This document shows, piece after piece, positions 28,879 to 36,617 of a DNA stretch of 41,949 bases. Numbering within the stretch: position 1 is the stretch's first letter; each line of letters starts with the position of its first letter. The notes beneath the pieces were generated by a model that saw nothing but the letters and a program-made list of their open reading frames with translations, was not told the origin of the DNA and ran no database searches. The DNA comes from Deltaproteobacteria bacterium (GTDB taxonomy: Bacteria > Desulfobacterota > Desulfuromonadia > Geobacterales > Pseudopelobacteraceae). The stretch spans positions 1 through 41,949 of the forward strand of contig JAFLLC010000036.1 in NCBI GenBank assembly GCA_019162745.1. Direction: 5' to 3'. Both the position numbers and the translations under genes were made by a program.

Positions 28879-29030
28879 ATGGGTAGTCTCGTATGGAATT
28901 AACATCCGGCAGGCCAACAAACCAGTGAAGCATGATAAACCTGACACTGATAAACAGGCAGGTGCCATGGAACACTTTAACCTAGAAACAGAGTTGGGGG
29001 ATGCAGAAATCACCAAATTACAGTTTTTGC

Positions 29031-29121
29031 GTAGGGGCAAAGCAAACGTCTCACCTGCTTTGCCCTTGATGGGATAAAGATCAAAGGCGGGCAAAGCAGA
29101 TGAAGCTTGCTTTGCCCCTAC
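29031..29121. repeat. REP-like double palindrome
   Basis: Four alternating copies of GGGCAAAGCA and its complement: 29035-29044, 29056-29065 (inverted), 29089-29098, and 29108-29117 (inverted). The outer arms extend to 14 bp (29031-29044 with 29108-29121). It can fold as two hairpins or one cruciform. This is the layout of REP/BIME elements, which are moved by RAYT transposases; no RAYT gene is in the window. Confidence 0.65.
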
Positions 29122-29252
29122 ATTATAAAACGGTATTCCAACAAGTTCCAGGTATCTAACCCAAAAAACGATTTGTTTTTTTGAAATAAGTCCTGGTTTT
29201 TCGGCGTGTGTCCGTTTTTATCGGCGGTTAACTGCCGTTTGCTTCACAAATC
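29122..29252. other. Non-coding spacer between repeats
   Basis: No gene seen. It contains a TTTTTATCGGCGGTTAACTG segment that resembles the 'CGGCGTTCATCTGCGGTT' type sequence at 31923-31940, which belongs to a widespread intergenic repeat class. The whole gene-free stretch 28879-29451 is made mostly of repeats. Confidence 0.4.
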
Positions 29253-29331
29253 AACCCCTCCAAACCTCCCCTTATCAAGGGAGGCTTAAAGGCCTCCCCC
29301 CTGATAAGGGGGGATTGAGGGGGGTTGGGGT
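29253..29331. repeat. Long imperfect palindrome of C-rich and G-rich arms
   Basis: The left arm (29253-29285, CCCCTCC...TTATCAAGGGAGG) pairs imperfectly with the right arm (29291-29331, CCTCCC...TGATAAGGGGGG...GGGG) around a TTAAA centre. This type of 'CCTTATCAGGGGGG' palindrome is a common dispersed element in bacterial intergenic DNA. Confidence 0.65.
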
Positions 29332-29451
29332 TGGTTTAGATGTCACCCATCACTGGCGAGCCAGCCAAATCCTAATGTTGAAAAACTTTACAATCGGCAA
29401 GAAGCGTTCCAATAAACTTATTAAACACTGTAATTACAGCAAGATACAACT

Positions 29452-29467
29452 TGGCACTGGAATTGCT
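29452..29467 (+). promoter_or_regulatory. Sigma-54 (-24/-12) promoter of PEP-CTERM gene 2
   Basis: TGGCACTGGAATTGCT matches the consensus except one weakly conserved position. GG (29453-29454) and GC (29465-29466) are 10 bases apart. It lies 71 bases before the ATG. A perfect 12-bp palindrome CTGTAATTACAG lies at 29429-29440, and TAAACAC (29422-29428) is shared with the upstream region of PEP-CTERM gene 1. Confidence 0.8.
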
Positions 29468-29537
29468 TTACTATGATCACATAACAAAATTATTTAATTG
29501 CAAAACTCGCAATAACCCAAAACAGGAGGAACAGAAA

Positions 29538-30251
29538 ATGAGAAAAAGAATGGTAGCATTACTGGCAGGGGCGATGTTGATGATGGCAACGAGTGCAATG
29601 GCAATAACGGTAGGACCAGACGGTTCATATGTAAAGTCAAATAATTTAATCGAATTTTACGATACTGGGGCAGAGTCGGTTGTACTCAACGACGCAGATG
29701 GGGTATCCGATGATGCAAATGCATTTATGCTTCTGGAACTTGCTGGTTATTATGGTACAAACACATTAGGGATTTATGGTTTCACAATGTCTGGTACCAC
29801 TGTGAATGTTGTGAATACACTTCAAGTATTTGCAGGTGGAGACAACGTTGGTAGCGATGGTAGCGATACATCTCTTGAATTTGACCTTCTTGCAGGAACT
29901 GTAAAAAACTCAATAACTGGTGTTACTGCATCGATTGGAAAAAATTTCGGATTCTACCTTACGACACAAGAGGGTTATACATTCTATACACATACTTCTC
30001 TTAACGCAGATAATAAAGATCACTTCAGAGTCTATGATACAAGTGCACATACTGGAACCGGTTTTAGTCAGTCTGACGTTGTTCTGGGAATAGAAGATTT
30101 GTACAATCTTGGTGATCATGATTATGACGATATGGTTGTTGGCGTGACTGACGTTTCTCCAGTTCCAGAGCCAGGCACAATGTTGTTGTTCGGCATCGGT
30201 ATGCTCGGCCTTGCTGTCTACGGCAAACGCCGCATGAACAAAGAAGCCTGA
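29538..30251 (+). CDS. PEP-CTERM sorting-domain protein 2 with DUF4114-like region
   Basis: Secreted protein of 237 residues with a signal peptide (MRKRMVALLAGAML to SAMA, about 22 residues). The region near residues 170-205 (GIEDLYNLGDHDYDDMVVGV) resembles DUF4114, a putative calcium-binding beta domain. The C-terminus is the sorting signal VPEPG (209-213), a transmembrane stretch and KRRMNK. The frame is open from 29451, but ATG 29538 follows AGGAGGA and begins the signal peptide; the longer form would also overlap the sigma-54 promoter. Its sorting tail is nearly identical in DNA to that of PEP-CTERM gene 1, while the bodies are unrelated. Confidence 0.93.
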   Translation: MRKRMVALLAGAMLMMATSAMAITVGPDGSYVKSNNLIEFYDTGAESVVLNDADGVSDDANAFMLLELAGYYGTNTLGIYGFTMSGTTVNVVNTLQVFAGGDNVGSDGSDTSLEFDLLAGTVKNSITGVTASIGKNFGFYLTTQEGYTFYTHTSLNADNKDHFRVYDTSAHTGTGFSQSDVVLGIEDLYNLGDHDYDDMVVGVTDVSPVPEPGTMLLFGIGMLGLAVYGKRRMNKEA

Positions 30252-30272
30252 TAGATACATAGGCTACAGCTT

Positions 30273-30312
30273 AACAAGAAGAGGCGTTGCGAAAGCAGCG
30301 CCTCTTCTTGTT
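30273..30312 (+). terminator. Strong terminator after PEP-CTERM gene 2
   Basis: Eighteen-bp stem (30273-30290 with 30295-30312, one G-T pair) capped by a GAAA tetraloop. The 3' arm ends CTTCTTGTTTGTT. It also separates this transcript from the convergent prsR. Confidence 0.8.
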
Positions 30313-30363
30313 TGTTGGGAAACTTTACACTCTTTAAAGTACAGAGAAGCGGGTTTTAAAACA

Positions 30364-30425
30364 CGGTAAAGCGGTGATGCGTGGATGCGCTTTTCTGAGC
30401 CTTCACCCCTTCCCCGCTTCCCCGC
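30364..30425. repeat. GCGGTGATGCGG / CCGCTTCCCCGC repeat, copy a (overlaps prsR 3' end)
   Basis: CGGTAAAGCGGTGATGCG (30364-30381) differs at one of 18 bases from 37246-37263, and CCGCTTCCCCGC recurs at 30414-30425. The element supplies the last codons and stop of prsR (residues GGEAGKG). Related copies lie at 36558-36617 and 37246-37375. Confidence 0.65.
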
Positions 30426-31794
30426 CTAACGGTGTCAAATTGTGCTTTTTTAGCAGATCATAAAGAGTCGGCCTGCTCACCCCCAACTCCTCGGCAGCTT
30501 TGACAACATTGCCATTCTGGCGATCTATCGCTGCGGCGATCATTTCCCGTTCTACCTTGTCCCTGGCCTCCCGCAGCCTGATAACCGGCTGGATATCCTC
30601 CTCCAGGGTCGGCAAATCCATTTTGCAGCCAAGATCCGACGGTTCCAGTGCCGAGGCATCACTCATAAGGATCGCGCGCTGAATCCTGTTTTGCAGCTCA
30701 CGCACGTTTCCCGGCCACTCATAACTCTTGAGAAAATCCATTGACGCTGAACTGAAGCGGCGCACTTTTTTCCGGTACTCTTCCCTGAACATCCGCAGAA
30801 AATAATTGGCCAGCATCAGGATATCATCGCCCCGCTCCCTTAGCGGAGGCAGGTTAATCGTTATGACACTGATCCGGTAATACAGATCCTCGCGGAATTT
30901 ACCCTCCTTGATCGCCCGGTCAATATCCACGTTAGTGGCACAGACCGTCCGCGTGTCGATGGGAATATCCTGCCTGCCCCCTACCCGCTGAATGACCCCT
31001 TCCTGCAGAAAACGGAGCAGCTTCACCTGGAGGTTGAACGGCAGCTCTCCGATTTCATCGAGAAACAGCGTGCCCTTGTCTGCGTATTGGACCTTTCCCT
31101 GTACAGTGGCATGGGCACCGGTGAATGAGCCCTTTTCATGGCCGAATAATTCAGACTCAATAAGATTTTCAGGAATGGCGCCGCAATTGATCGCCACAAA
31201 CGGGCTGCTCTTGCGCAGGCTTGCTTCATGGATCGCCTGGGCCACCAGCTCCTTCCCGGTGCCGTTTTCACCTGTAATAAATATCGACACATCGGATGGC
31301 GCCACTTTTTTGATGGTTGAGAAAATTGACAGCATCTCCGGACACTGCCCGATCATCCCTCCTGATTCCATCGACTTAAGGTTGATTATTCGTTGCAGTG
31401 AGCGGTTCTGCTCTTCAAGGTTGGACAAGTTAAACGCTCTGCCAAGAACAACCAGCAGTTCACTGACCACAGGCGGCTTGGGAAAAAAGTCATAGGCCCC
31501 CATCTGCATCGCCTTCAACGCATTTTCACGCTCGCTGTTGCCGGTCAGCATGATTACTTTAACGTACGGATCCAGTTCAAGTAATTCACCCAGTCCACGA
31601 AATCCTTCAACAGAAGTATCCACGTGGGGTGGAAGCCCGAGATCAAGAATAACAACCCGGGGCCGATATTTCTTGAACACGCCAATTCCTTCATTAACAT
31701 CAGCGGCCAGCAGCACCGCATAATCTTCACCCAGCCCCCACTTCAGCTGCTGGCGTAGATCGGAATTGTCATCAATAATTAATAGTTTTTCCAC
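30403..31794 (-). CDS. prsR: PEP-CTERM-box response regulator PrsR
   Basis: Sigma-54 activator of the exosortase system, 463 residues. The receiver (1-125, D51) has the family-typical LGLPPHVD segment. The AAA+ domain has GENGTGKE, GSFTGA (222-227, with the key Thr intact) and GTLFLDEIGEL. A Fis-type HTH near 430-452 reads VVKAAEELGVSRPTLYDLL. It is expected to activate the sigma-54 promoters of the PEP-CTERM genes at 27888 and 29452. The last residues (GGEAGKG) are encoded by a dispersed repeat and replace the usual end just after the HTH. It is separated from prsK by 356 bases of repeat DNA. Confidence 0.95.
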   Translation of the reverse strand: MEKLLIIDDNSDLRQQLKWGLGEDYAVLLAADVNEGIGVFKKYRPRVVILDLGLPPHVDTSVEGFRGLGELLELDPYVKVIMLTGNSERENALKAMQMGAYDFFPKPPVVSELLVVLGRAFNLSNLEEQNRSLQRIINLKSMESGGMIGQCPEMLSIFSTIKKVAPSDVSIFITGENGTGKELVAQAIHEASLRKSSPFVAINCGAIPENLIESELFGHEKGSFTGAHATVQGKVQYADKGTLFLDEIGELPFNLQVKLLRFLQEGVIQRVGGRQDIPIDTRTVCATNVDIDRAIKEGKFREDLYYRISVITINLPPLRERGDDILMLANYFLRMFREEYRKKVRRFSSASMDFLKSYEWPGNVRELQNRIQRAILMSDASALEPSDLGCKMDLPTLEEDIQPVIRLREARDKVEREMIAAAIDRQNGNVVKAAEELGVSRPTLYDLLKKHNLTPLGGEAGKG

Positions 31795-32150
31795 AGGAGA
31801 CCTCTTAACCTATAAACCAAAATCGGCAGTTTAATAACACGGAGACACTGAGAACACGGAGAAATCAAAGGCTTAATACCCTTTAGGTAAACCAAAATCT
31901 TTCGGCTTTGTCTTGGTTCTAATCGGCGTTCATCTGCGGTTCCAACAAAAGCTTTCAGTCTTTTAATCCTGAAGCTAAAACCTTTTTGCCTCTGATCTTA
32001 ATCCTAAAGGCTTTAATCCTGAGTAATCCTGAGTAATCCTGAAGCTAAAACCTTTTTTCAGCCTCGGGATTACTTCGATTACTCTGGATTTAACGTCAAA
32101 AGCGTTAATCATGGATAATCCTGAAGCTACAATAGCTTTTCAGTCCCGGT
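31795..32150. repeat. Repeat-filled spacer between prsK and prsR
   Basis: No gene. It contains, in order: an ACACGGAGACACTGAGAACA-type tract (31836-31860); a CGGCGTTCATCTGCGGTT segment (31923-31940); a 24-bp direct repeat TAATCCTGAAGC...TTTTT at 31964-31987 and 32034-32057; iterated AATCCTGAGT units; and the 60-bp element at 32051-32110. These sequence classes are typical Geobacter intergenic repeats. No clear promoter for prsR is seen. Confidence 0.6.
32051..32110 (-). repeat. Dispersed 60-bp intergenic repeat, copy 2
   Basis: Inverted relative to copy 1 at 26835-26894, with 53 of 60 bases matching. The mismatches cluster in the middle (four adjacent bases). Confidence 0.7.
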
Positions 32151-34202
32151 TTACGGATTTGCGCTGTCATCAAACCACACGGTAAAAACCGAGCCGCTTC
32201 CCTCCACACTGTTCACTTCAATTCTGCCGCCATGCGCTTCAACAATCTGCTGACACTGGTACAATCCAATGCCAAGGCCCTGCCTCTTGGTAGTCCTGAA
32301 TGGCTTGAACAGTTCTGTACGCAAATAGCTGGCCGACATCCCGCAGCCTTTATCACTTACTCTGATAAACGGCACGCCGGAACACCCGACTTCTAAAGCA
32401 ACCGGTTCATGCTGGTCGGACGCTTCGATTCCATTTATAAGGAGGTTCAAAATGACTTTCTGAATCTCGTTTTCATCGACCAGTGCAGTCTCGGCAGTTC
32501 CGGAAACGGTAATCGTGCTGCCGGCGACCAACTTTGCTGTTTTATCAGCCAGTTCAAGTATGTTTACCTGCTGCCGGCTGATGGGATCGAGTTCGCCAAG
32601 ATTTTTCATTCTGGCGATAAGTTTCTGCATTTTGTCAACGGTATTTCCCAGTGACGTAAGCATATCCTTCTGAAAATCCGGATTATGTATATATTTAGCG
32701 GCATTTTCGACAATCAGCGACAGATTTGACACCAGGTTTTTCAGGTCATGCGCAACAAAGGTGGCAACATTGCCGATCGCCTCGATTTCGCGGGCATGGG
32801 TGAGCTGTTGTGTCTGCCGATGATGCAGGAGCGCCAGGGAAGCCTGCCGGGCGATTGTTTTCATCAAATCGTAATCTTCATAAATAAAAGATTCATTGGT
32901 ATTAATGGATTTGCCAAGAGCAATAAAGCCCTCCAGTCTCTCGCCGTCAAACAGAGGAATTACAATAAAGATACTGTTTTCACCGAAAAAATAGCCATTT
33001 TCTTCCAGTATTTTAGAATTGTCATCCCGAATGTTTATGACCCAGGAACTCTCTTTCATAAATTTGATCAGGGAATTATCCCTGGTTAGTATATCCGGAA
33101 TCCGCTTCATTTGAAAACTGTCCGTCATGCAATATCCGGCATAGACCTCTTCATAAAGGAAAAGAGCCGCACCGCCTGTTCCAAAAATTTCGCAATACGC
33201 CGAAAGAATTCTTTGCTGGAGTTCATCCAGCGTTCTGGCGGTTGCGAGCAGTTCAGTGAAACGAAGCCACTGGGTTCGGTAATCGTGCTTATGCTGATAA
33301 AAGTTTTTACGCAGCAGCACCTTGATCTTACGCCGGAATTGTTCAGAGAGCAGCAGAATCAGCAAGGCTATCCCGCTCAGGAAGGCGAGAGAGATAGTCA
33401 CTGTGCGCGGGAAAAAGGTGCCGAAATACTTCATCCCTTCGCCCAAAAGCCCGATCAAGACAAGATAAATACCCACGGCAAACAGCACAACTGATTTGAA
33501 AGCAACCTGACGTGATACCTGAATGTGGACGTTGCCACGCCGGAATGTCAGCGAATATGCTATCAGCGCCGCAGCGACCAGATAAAGAAAGGAGCGCACA
33601 GGCAGATAATTCATGTTCAGTGATCGATACAACAATGCCTGACTGTAGTAGAAGATCTGCACCGCCAGCATAATACCGATGCCGATGACCTCATATTTGA
33701 TTGTCCAGAGGGCTTCGGGCGAGGCATTGGCAAGCGTTACTTCAAAGTTGACCAGGGCAATAATCAGACAGGCCATCAAAGCTATATAAAAGAAATAACC
33801 GGCGTTGCCAAGAAAGAGCATCCGTTCAGCGGGGAAATCGGGGGCGTAAAAAAAATCGCACAGAGGCAGCGTTTTGGCAACAACTAAAAAAAGGAATGTG
33901 GCAGCAACCATCGTCCTGGCCGTCAGGCCTATTTTCCATGGTCCGGACTGCCGGGCAAAAGTCAGGCTGCAGAGTATCCAGAACGGGGGGAGAAGAGACT
34001 CGGTAAACAAGGCGCATTCTTTCCAGAAAAAAGCATCGGCGGATGAGGCAAAGGACAGCAGATCGAATAATTCGAGCAGAGCGGTGGCGGTGATGGCAGC
34101 AAAGAGGAACAGCCCTGCCCGGGAGCGCTCTTTATAGATGGCATAGCCTGCACCGGCAAGTAAAACAATAATTGCCGTTATGGAAATAATCATATTAACC
34201 AT
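32151..34202 (-). CDS. prsK: PEP-CTERM system histidine kinase PrsK
   Basis: Membrane sensor kinase of 683 residues. The N-terminal 300 residues hold about eight or nine hydrophobic segments, the PrsK family trait. A GAF domain follows (about 320-460), then a HisKA domain with H485 in VAHDLKNLVSNL and an ATPase domain (NLLINGIEA, DKGCGMS, GLGIGLYQC). It is the cognate kinase of PrsR. The start at ATG 34202 has no strong ribosome binding site; ATG 34193 is an alternative. It lies 12 bases after tviC and is probably cotranscribed with the sugar-nucleotide genes and the exosortase. Confidence 0.95.
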   Translation of the reverse strand: MVNMIISITAIIVLLAGAGYAIYKERSRAGLFLFAAITATALLELFDLLSFASSADAFFWKECALFTESLLPPFWILCSLTFARQSGPWKIGLTARTMVAATFLFLVVAKTLPLCDFFYAPDFPAERMLFLGNAGYFFYIALMACLIIALVNFEVTLANASPEALWTIKYEVIGIGIMLAVQIFYYSQALLYRSLNMNYLPVRSFLYLVAAALIAYSLTFRRGNVHIQVSRQVAFKSVVLFAVGIYLVLIGLLGEGMKYFGTFFPRTVTISLAFLSGIALLILLLSEQFRRKIKVLLRKNFYQHKHDYRTQWLRFTELLATARTLDELQQRILSAYCEIFGTGGAALFLYEEVYAGYCMTDSFQMKRIPDILTRDNSLIKFMKESSWVINIRDDNSKILEENGYFFGENSIFIVIPLFDGERLEGFIALGKSINTNESFIYEDYDLMKTIARQASLALLHHRQTQQLTHAREIEAIGNVATFVAHDLKNLVSNLSLIVENAAKYIHNPDFQKDMLTSLGNTVDKMQKLIARMKNLGELDPISRQQVNILELADKTAKLVAGSTITVSGTAETALVDENEIQKVILNLLINGIEASDQHEPVALEVGCSGVPFIRVSDKGCGMSASYLRTELFKPFRTTKRQGLGIGLYQCQQIVEAHGGRIEVNSVEGSGSVFTVWFDDSANP

Positions 34203-34214
34203 ATTTCAAGTAAC

Positions 34215-35240
34215 TCACAGGTTCGCCATATACCATGAAAGGGCGGCATCAAGTCCCGCATCAATTGTATGGCTCGGCTCAAACCCTAAAAGACGCACCG
34301 CTTTACTGATATCTGCCTGGGAATGGAGCACATCCCCTTTCCGGAACTCTCGATAGACCGGTTTGCTCCCCTGTAGATGGGGAAAGTGTGGCAACAGGCG
34401 GCCATGGAGCATACTGAAGAGCTCATTTAGCGACGTACGTGCATTCAGCGCAGTGTTGAATACCTGATTTATCGCAGCGGCCTCAGCGGTTGTCGCGGCC
34501 AGCAGGTTCATCTGTATCACGTTTTCCACGAAGCAGAAATCTCTGCTGGTTTCACCGCTGCCATTGATATGGACCGTTTCTCCCTTGATCAGCGCCCTGA
34601 TCCAGCAAGGGATTACAGCAGCATAGGCACCCTCCGGGTCCTGACGAGGACCGAACACATTGAAGTAGCGCAATCCGATCAGCTCCATCCCATAGGTTCT
34701 GGCGAAGACATCTGCATAGAGTTCATTTACGTATTTGGTAACCGCATAGGGCGACAGAGGTCTGCCGATCGTATCCTCAACCTTTGGCAGACCCGGATGG
34801 TCGCCGTAGGTTGAGCTGCTGGCGGCGTAGACAAACCTTTTTACCCCCGCATCCCGCGCTGCCACAAGCATGTTAAGAAAACCGCTGACATTACTCTCGT
34901 TACTGGTAATTGGATCTTCGATAGAGCGTGGCACCGACCCAAGTGCCGCCTCGTGAAGAATATAATCCGCATTCTGACAGACTTCACGGCAGGTTGCTAA
35001 CTCGCGGATATCCCCTTCGATAAAACTGAACCGCTGCCACTGTTCCGCAGTAACCAACCCCTGCACCTCCTGCAGGTTGGAAGGTTTCCCGGTCGAAAAA
35101 TTATCCAGACCAATAACCCGCTGATTCAATTGGAGAAGTTTTTCCAGCAGGTTGGAGCCGATAAAACCGGCACAGCCGGTGACAAGCCAGATTTTAGGAT
35201 CTGATTGCAATTGGTTGAGTACTGTTTCGTAACGATTCAT
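34215..35240 (-). CDS. tviC: UDP-N-acetylglucosamine 4-epimerase, WbpP/TviC type
   Basis: Interconverts UDP-GlcNAc and UDP-GalNAc, or their uronic acids. It has 341 residues, like Pseudomonas WbpP. The N-terminus reads RYETVLNQL then [16 protein letters not shown], the NAD-binding Rossmann motif. Catalytic Tyr165 and Lys169 lie in SPYAVTKY, with the Ser in [10 protein letters not shown] chose ATG 35240, which follows GGGAG and matches the family start; an upstream ATG-like extension to 35315 overlaps tviB. Its start lies 10 bases after the tviB stop, consistent with a two-step pathway in one operon. Confidence 0.93.
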   Translation of the reverse strand: MNRYETVLNQLQSDPKIWLVTGCAGFIGSNLLEKLLQLNQRVIGLDNFSTGKPSNLQEVQGLVTAEQWQRFSFIEGDIRELATCREVCQNADYILHEAALGSVPRSIEDPITSNESNVSGFLNMLVAARDAGVKRFVYAASSSTYGDHPGLPKVEDTIGRPLSPYAVTKYVNELYADVFARTYGMELIGLRYFNVFGPRQDPEGAYAAVIPCWIRALIKGETVHINGSGETSRDFCFVENVIQMNLLAATTAEAAAINQVFNTALNARTSLNELFSMLHGRLLPHFPHLQGSKPVYREFRKGDVLHSQADISKAVRLLGFEPSHTIDAGLDAALSWYMANL

Positions 35241-35250
35241 AAGACTCCCT

Positions 35251-36537
35251 TCACAGTCTCCACACCTTGATACCCGCCGCAGCCATCGCCCGCTGGTCAA
35301 ACATCCCCTTGACATCGATCAAAACAGGGTTGGTTCCCATCAGGGCGGAAATATCCTCAATTGACCACTTCAGGAACTGCTGGTGAGAAACTGCGGCAAC
35401 GACTGCAACAGCCGGTTTTAAGTCTGATATAGGCACCAGCTTGACGCCGTACTCATGAACCGCTTCGTCAGGATCAGCCATCGGGTCGCACACCTGGACA
35501 TCAACGCCATAATCCTGAAGTTCCCGGATGATATCTATCACCTTGGAATTACGCAGATCAGGACAATCTTCCTTAAAAGTCAAACCAAGCACAGTCACGA
35601 TATTTCCCAGAATAGTATGCCCCGAGTGAATCATTTCCCTGATGGCACGCTGGGCCACAAATTTCCCCATACCGTCGTTGATCCGGCGTCCGGCCAAGAT
35701 AACCTGGGGGATATAGCCGATCTTCTCCGCCTTATGAGTGAGATAGTACGGATCAACACCGATACAGTGCCCGCCAACAAGGCCCGGCTTGAACTTGAGA
35801 AAATTCCACTTCGTACCTGCCGCTTCAAGCACATCGTTGGTATCAATCCCCATGCGATCGAAGATCAGCGCCAGCTCGTTCATCAAGGCTATATTCAGGT
35901 CGCGCTGTGTATTTTCAATGACTTTCGCCGCCTCGGCTACCTTGATGGAGGAGGCCCGGTGGACGCCGGCGGTTACAACCGATTCATACACACTGGCCAC
36001 GATCTCAAGGGTCTCCGCATCCTGGCCGGAAACAACTTTTTTGATTTTGGTAAAGGTGTGCTCTTTATCACCCGGATTGATCCTCTCCGGGCTGTAGCCC
36101 ACCGTGAAATCCCGCCCGCAGACGAGACCCGACACCCTTTCCAGCACCGGTACGCATTCGTCTTCCGTCACCCCCGGATAAACTGTTGACTCATAAACAA
36201 CAATATCGCCTTTTTTCAGCGCCTTGCCAACTGTCTCGGATGCCCGGTACATCAGGGTAAGATCCGGCTGATGCGCTTCATCCACCGGAGTCGGCACCGC
36301 CACGATATGGAAATCCGCCTGGGCAAGCTCGTCCAGTTTTTCGGTAAAAAGGATATCCGCCGATTGCAGATCCGCAGCCGTTACCTCACCGGTCCGGTCA
36401 TGCCCATTCTGCAGCTCTTTGATCCTTATCTGGTTGATATCAAAACCGACTGTACGGCGAACCTTGCCAAAGGCAACCGCAACCGGTAAGCCGACATAAC
36501 CAAGCCCGATGACGGAAATAATTCTTTCAGTGTTCAT
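35251..36537 (-). CDS. tviB: UDP-N-acetyl-D-hexosamine 6-dehydrogenase, TviB/WbpO type
   Basis: Oxidises C6 of UDP-GalNAc or UDP-GlcNAc to the uronic acid, using two NAD. It has 428 residues. The N-terminal NAD motif is GLGYVGLP; catalytic C258 is in [28 protein letters not shown] is the central family segment. Its closest relatives are Vi-antigen TviB and WbpO. Together with tviC it supplies UDP-N-acetylgalactosaminuronate for an exopolysaccharide. AGGAG precedes the ATG. A dispersed repeat fills the gap to the exosortase gene upstream. Confidence 0.94.
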   Translation of the reverse strand: MNTERIISVIGLGYVGLPVAVAFGKVRRTVGFDINQIRIKELQNGHDRTGEVTAADLQSADILFTEKLDELAQADFHIVAVPTPVDEAHQPDLTLMYRASETVGKALKKGDIVVYESTVYPGVTEDECVPVLERVSGLVCGRDFTVGYSPERINPGDKEHTFTKIKKVVSGQDAETLEIVASVYESVVTAGVHRASSIKVAEAAKVIENTQRDLNIALMNELALIFDRMGIDTNDVLEAAGTKWNFLKFKPGLVGGHCIGVDPYYLTHKAEKIGYIPQVILAGRRINDGMGKFVAQRAIREMIHSGHTILGNIVTVLGLTFKEDCPDLRNSKVIDIIRELQDYGVDVQVCDPMADPDEAVHEYGVKLVPISDLKPAVAVVAAVSHQQFLKWSIEDISALMGTNPVLIDVKGMFDQRAMAAAGIKVWRL

Positions 36538-36557
36538 AAAATCTCCTAGTTTTTTTT

Positions 36558-36617
36558 AGTGAAGCGGGAAAGCAATAAAGCGGTTAAAAAGCGCATCTCC
36601 GCATCCCCGCATTCACT
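36558..36617. repeat. GCGG/CCCCGC repeat, copy b (between exosortase and tviB)
   Basis: Imperfect palindrome with ends AGTGAAGCGGGAAAGC (36558-36573) and GCATCCCCGCATTCACT (36601-36617). It shares the GCGG-spaced vocabulary of copies a and c and overlaps the exosortase stop codon. Confidence 0.55.

Noticed and set aside
28828-29094. Minus-strand frame of 88 codons downstream of PEP-CTERM gene 1
   Set aside because: Spans a terminator and a REP-like palindrome. The composition reflects the repeats.
29031-29331. CRISPR array
   Set aside because: The repeats are alternating inverted palindromes of different types with irregular spacing. There are no cas genes in the window.
27735-29537. GEMM-type c-di-GMP riboswitch before the PEP-CTERM genes
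   Set aside because: Such riboswitches are common in Geobacter leaders, but I see none of the conserved GEMM sequence blocks. The leaders after the sigma-54 promoters are only about 25-60 bases.
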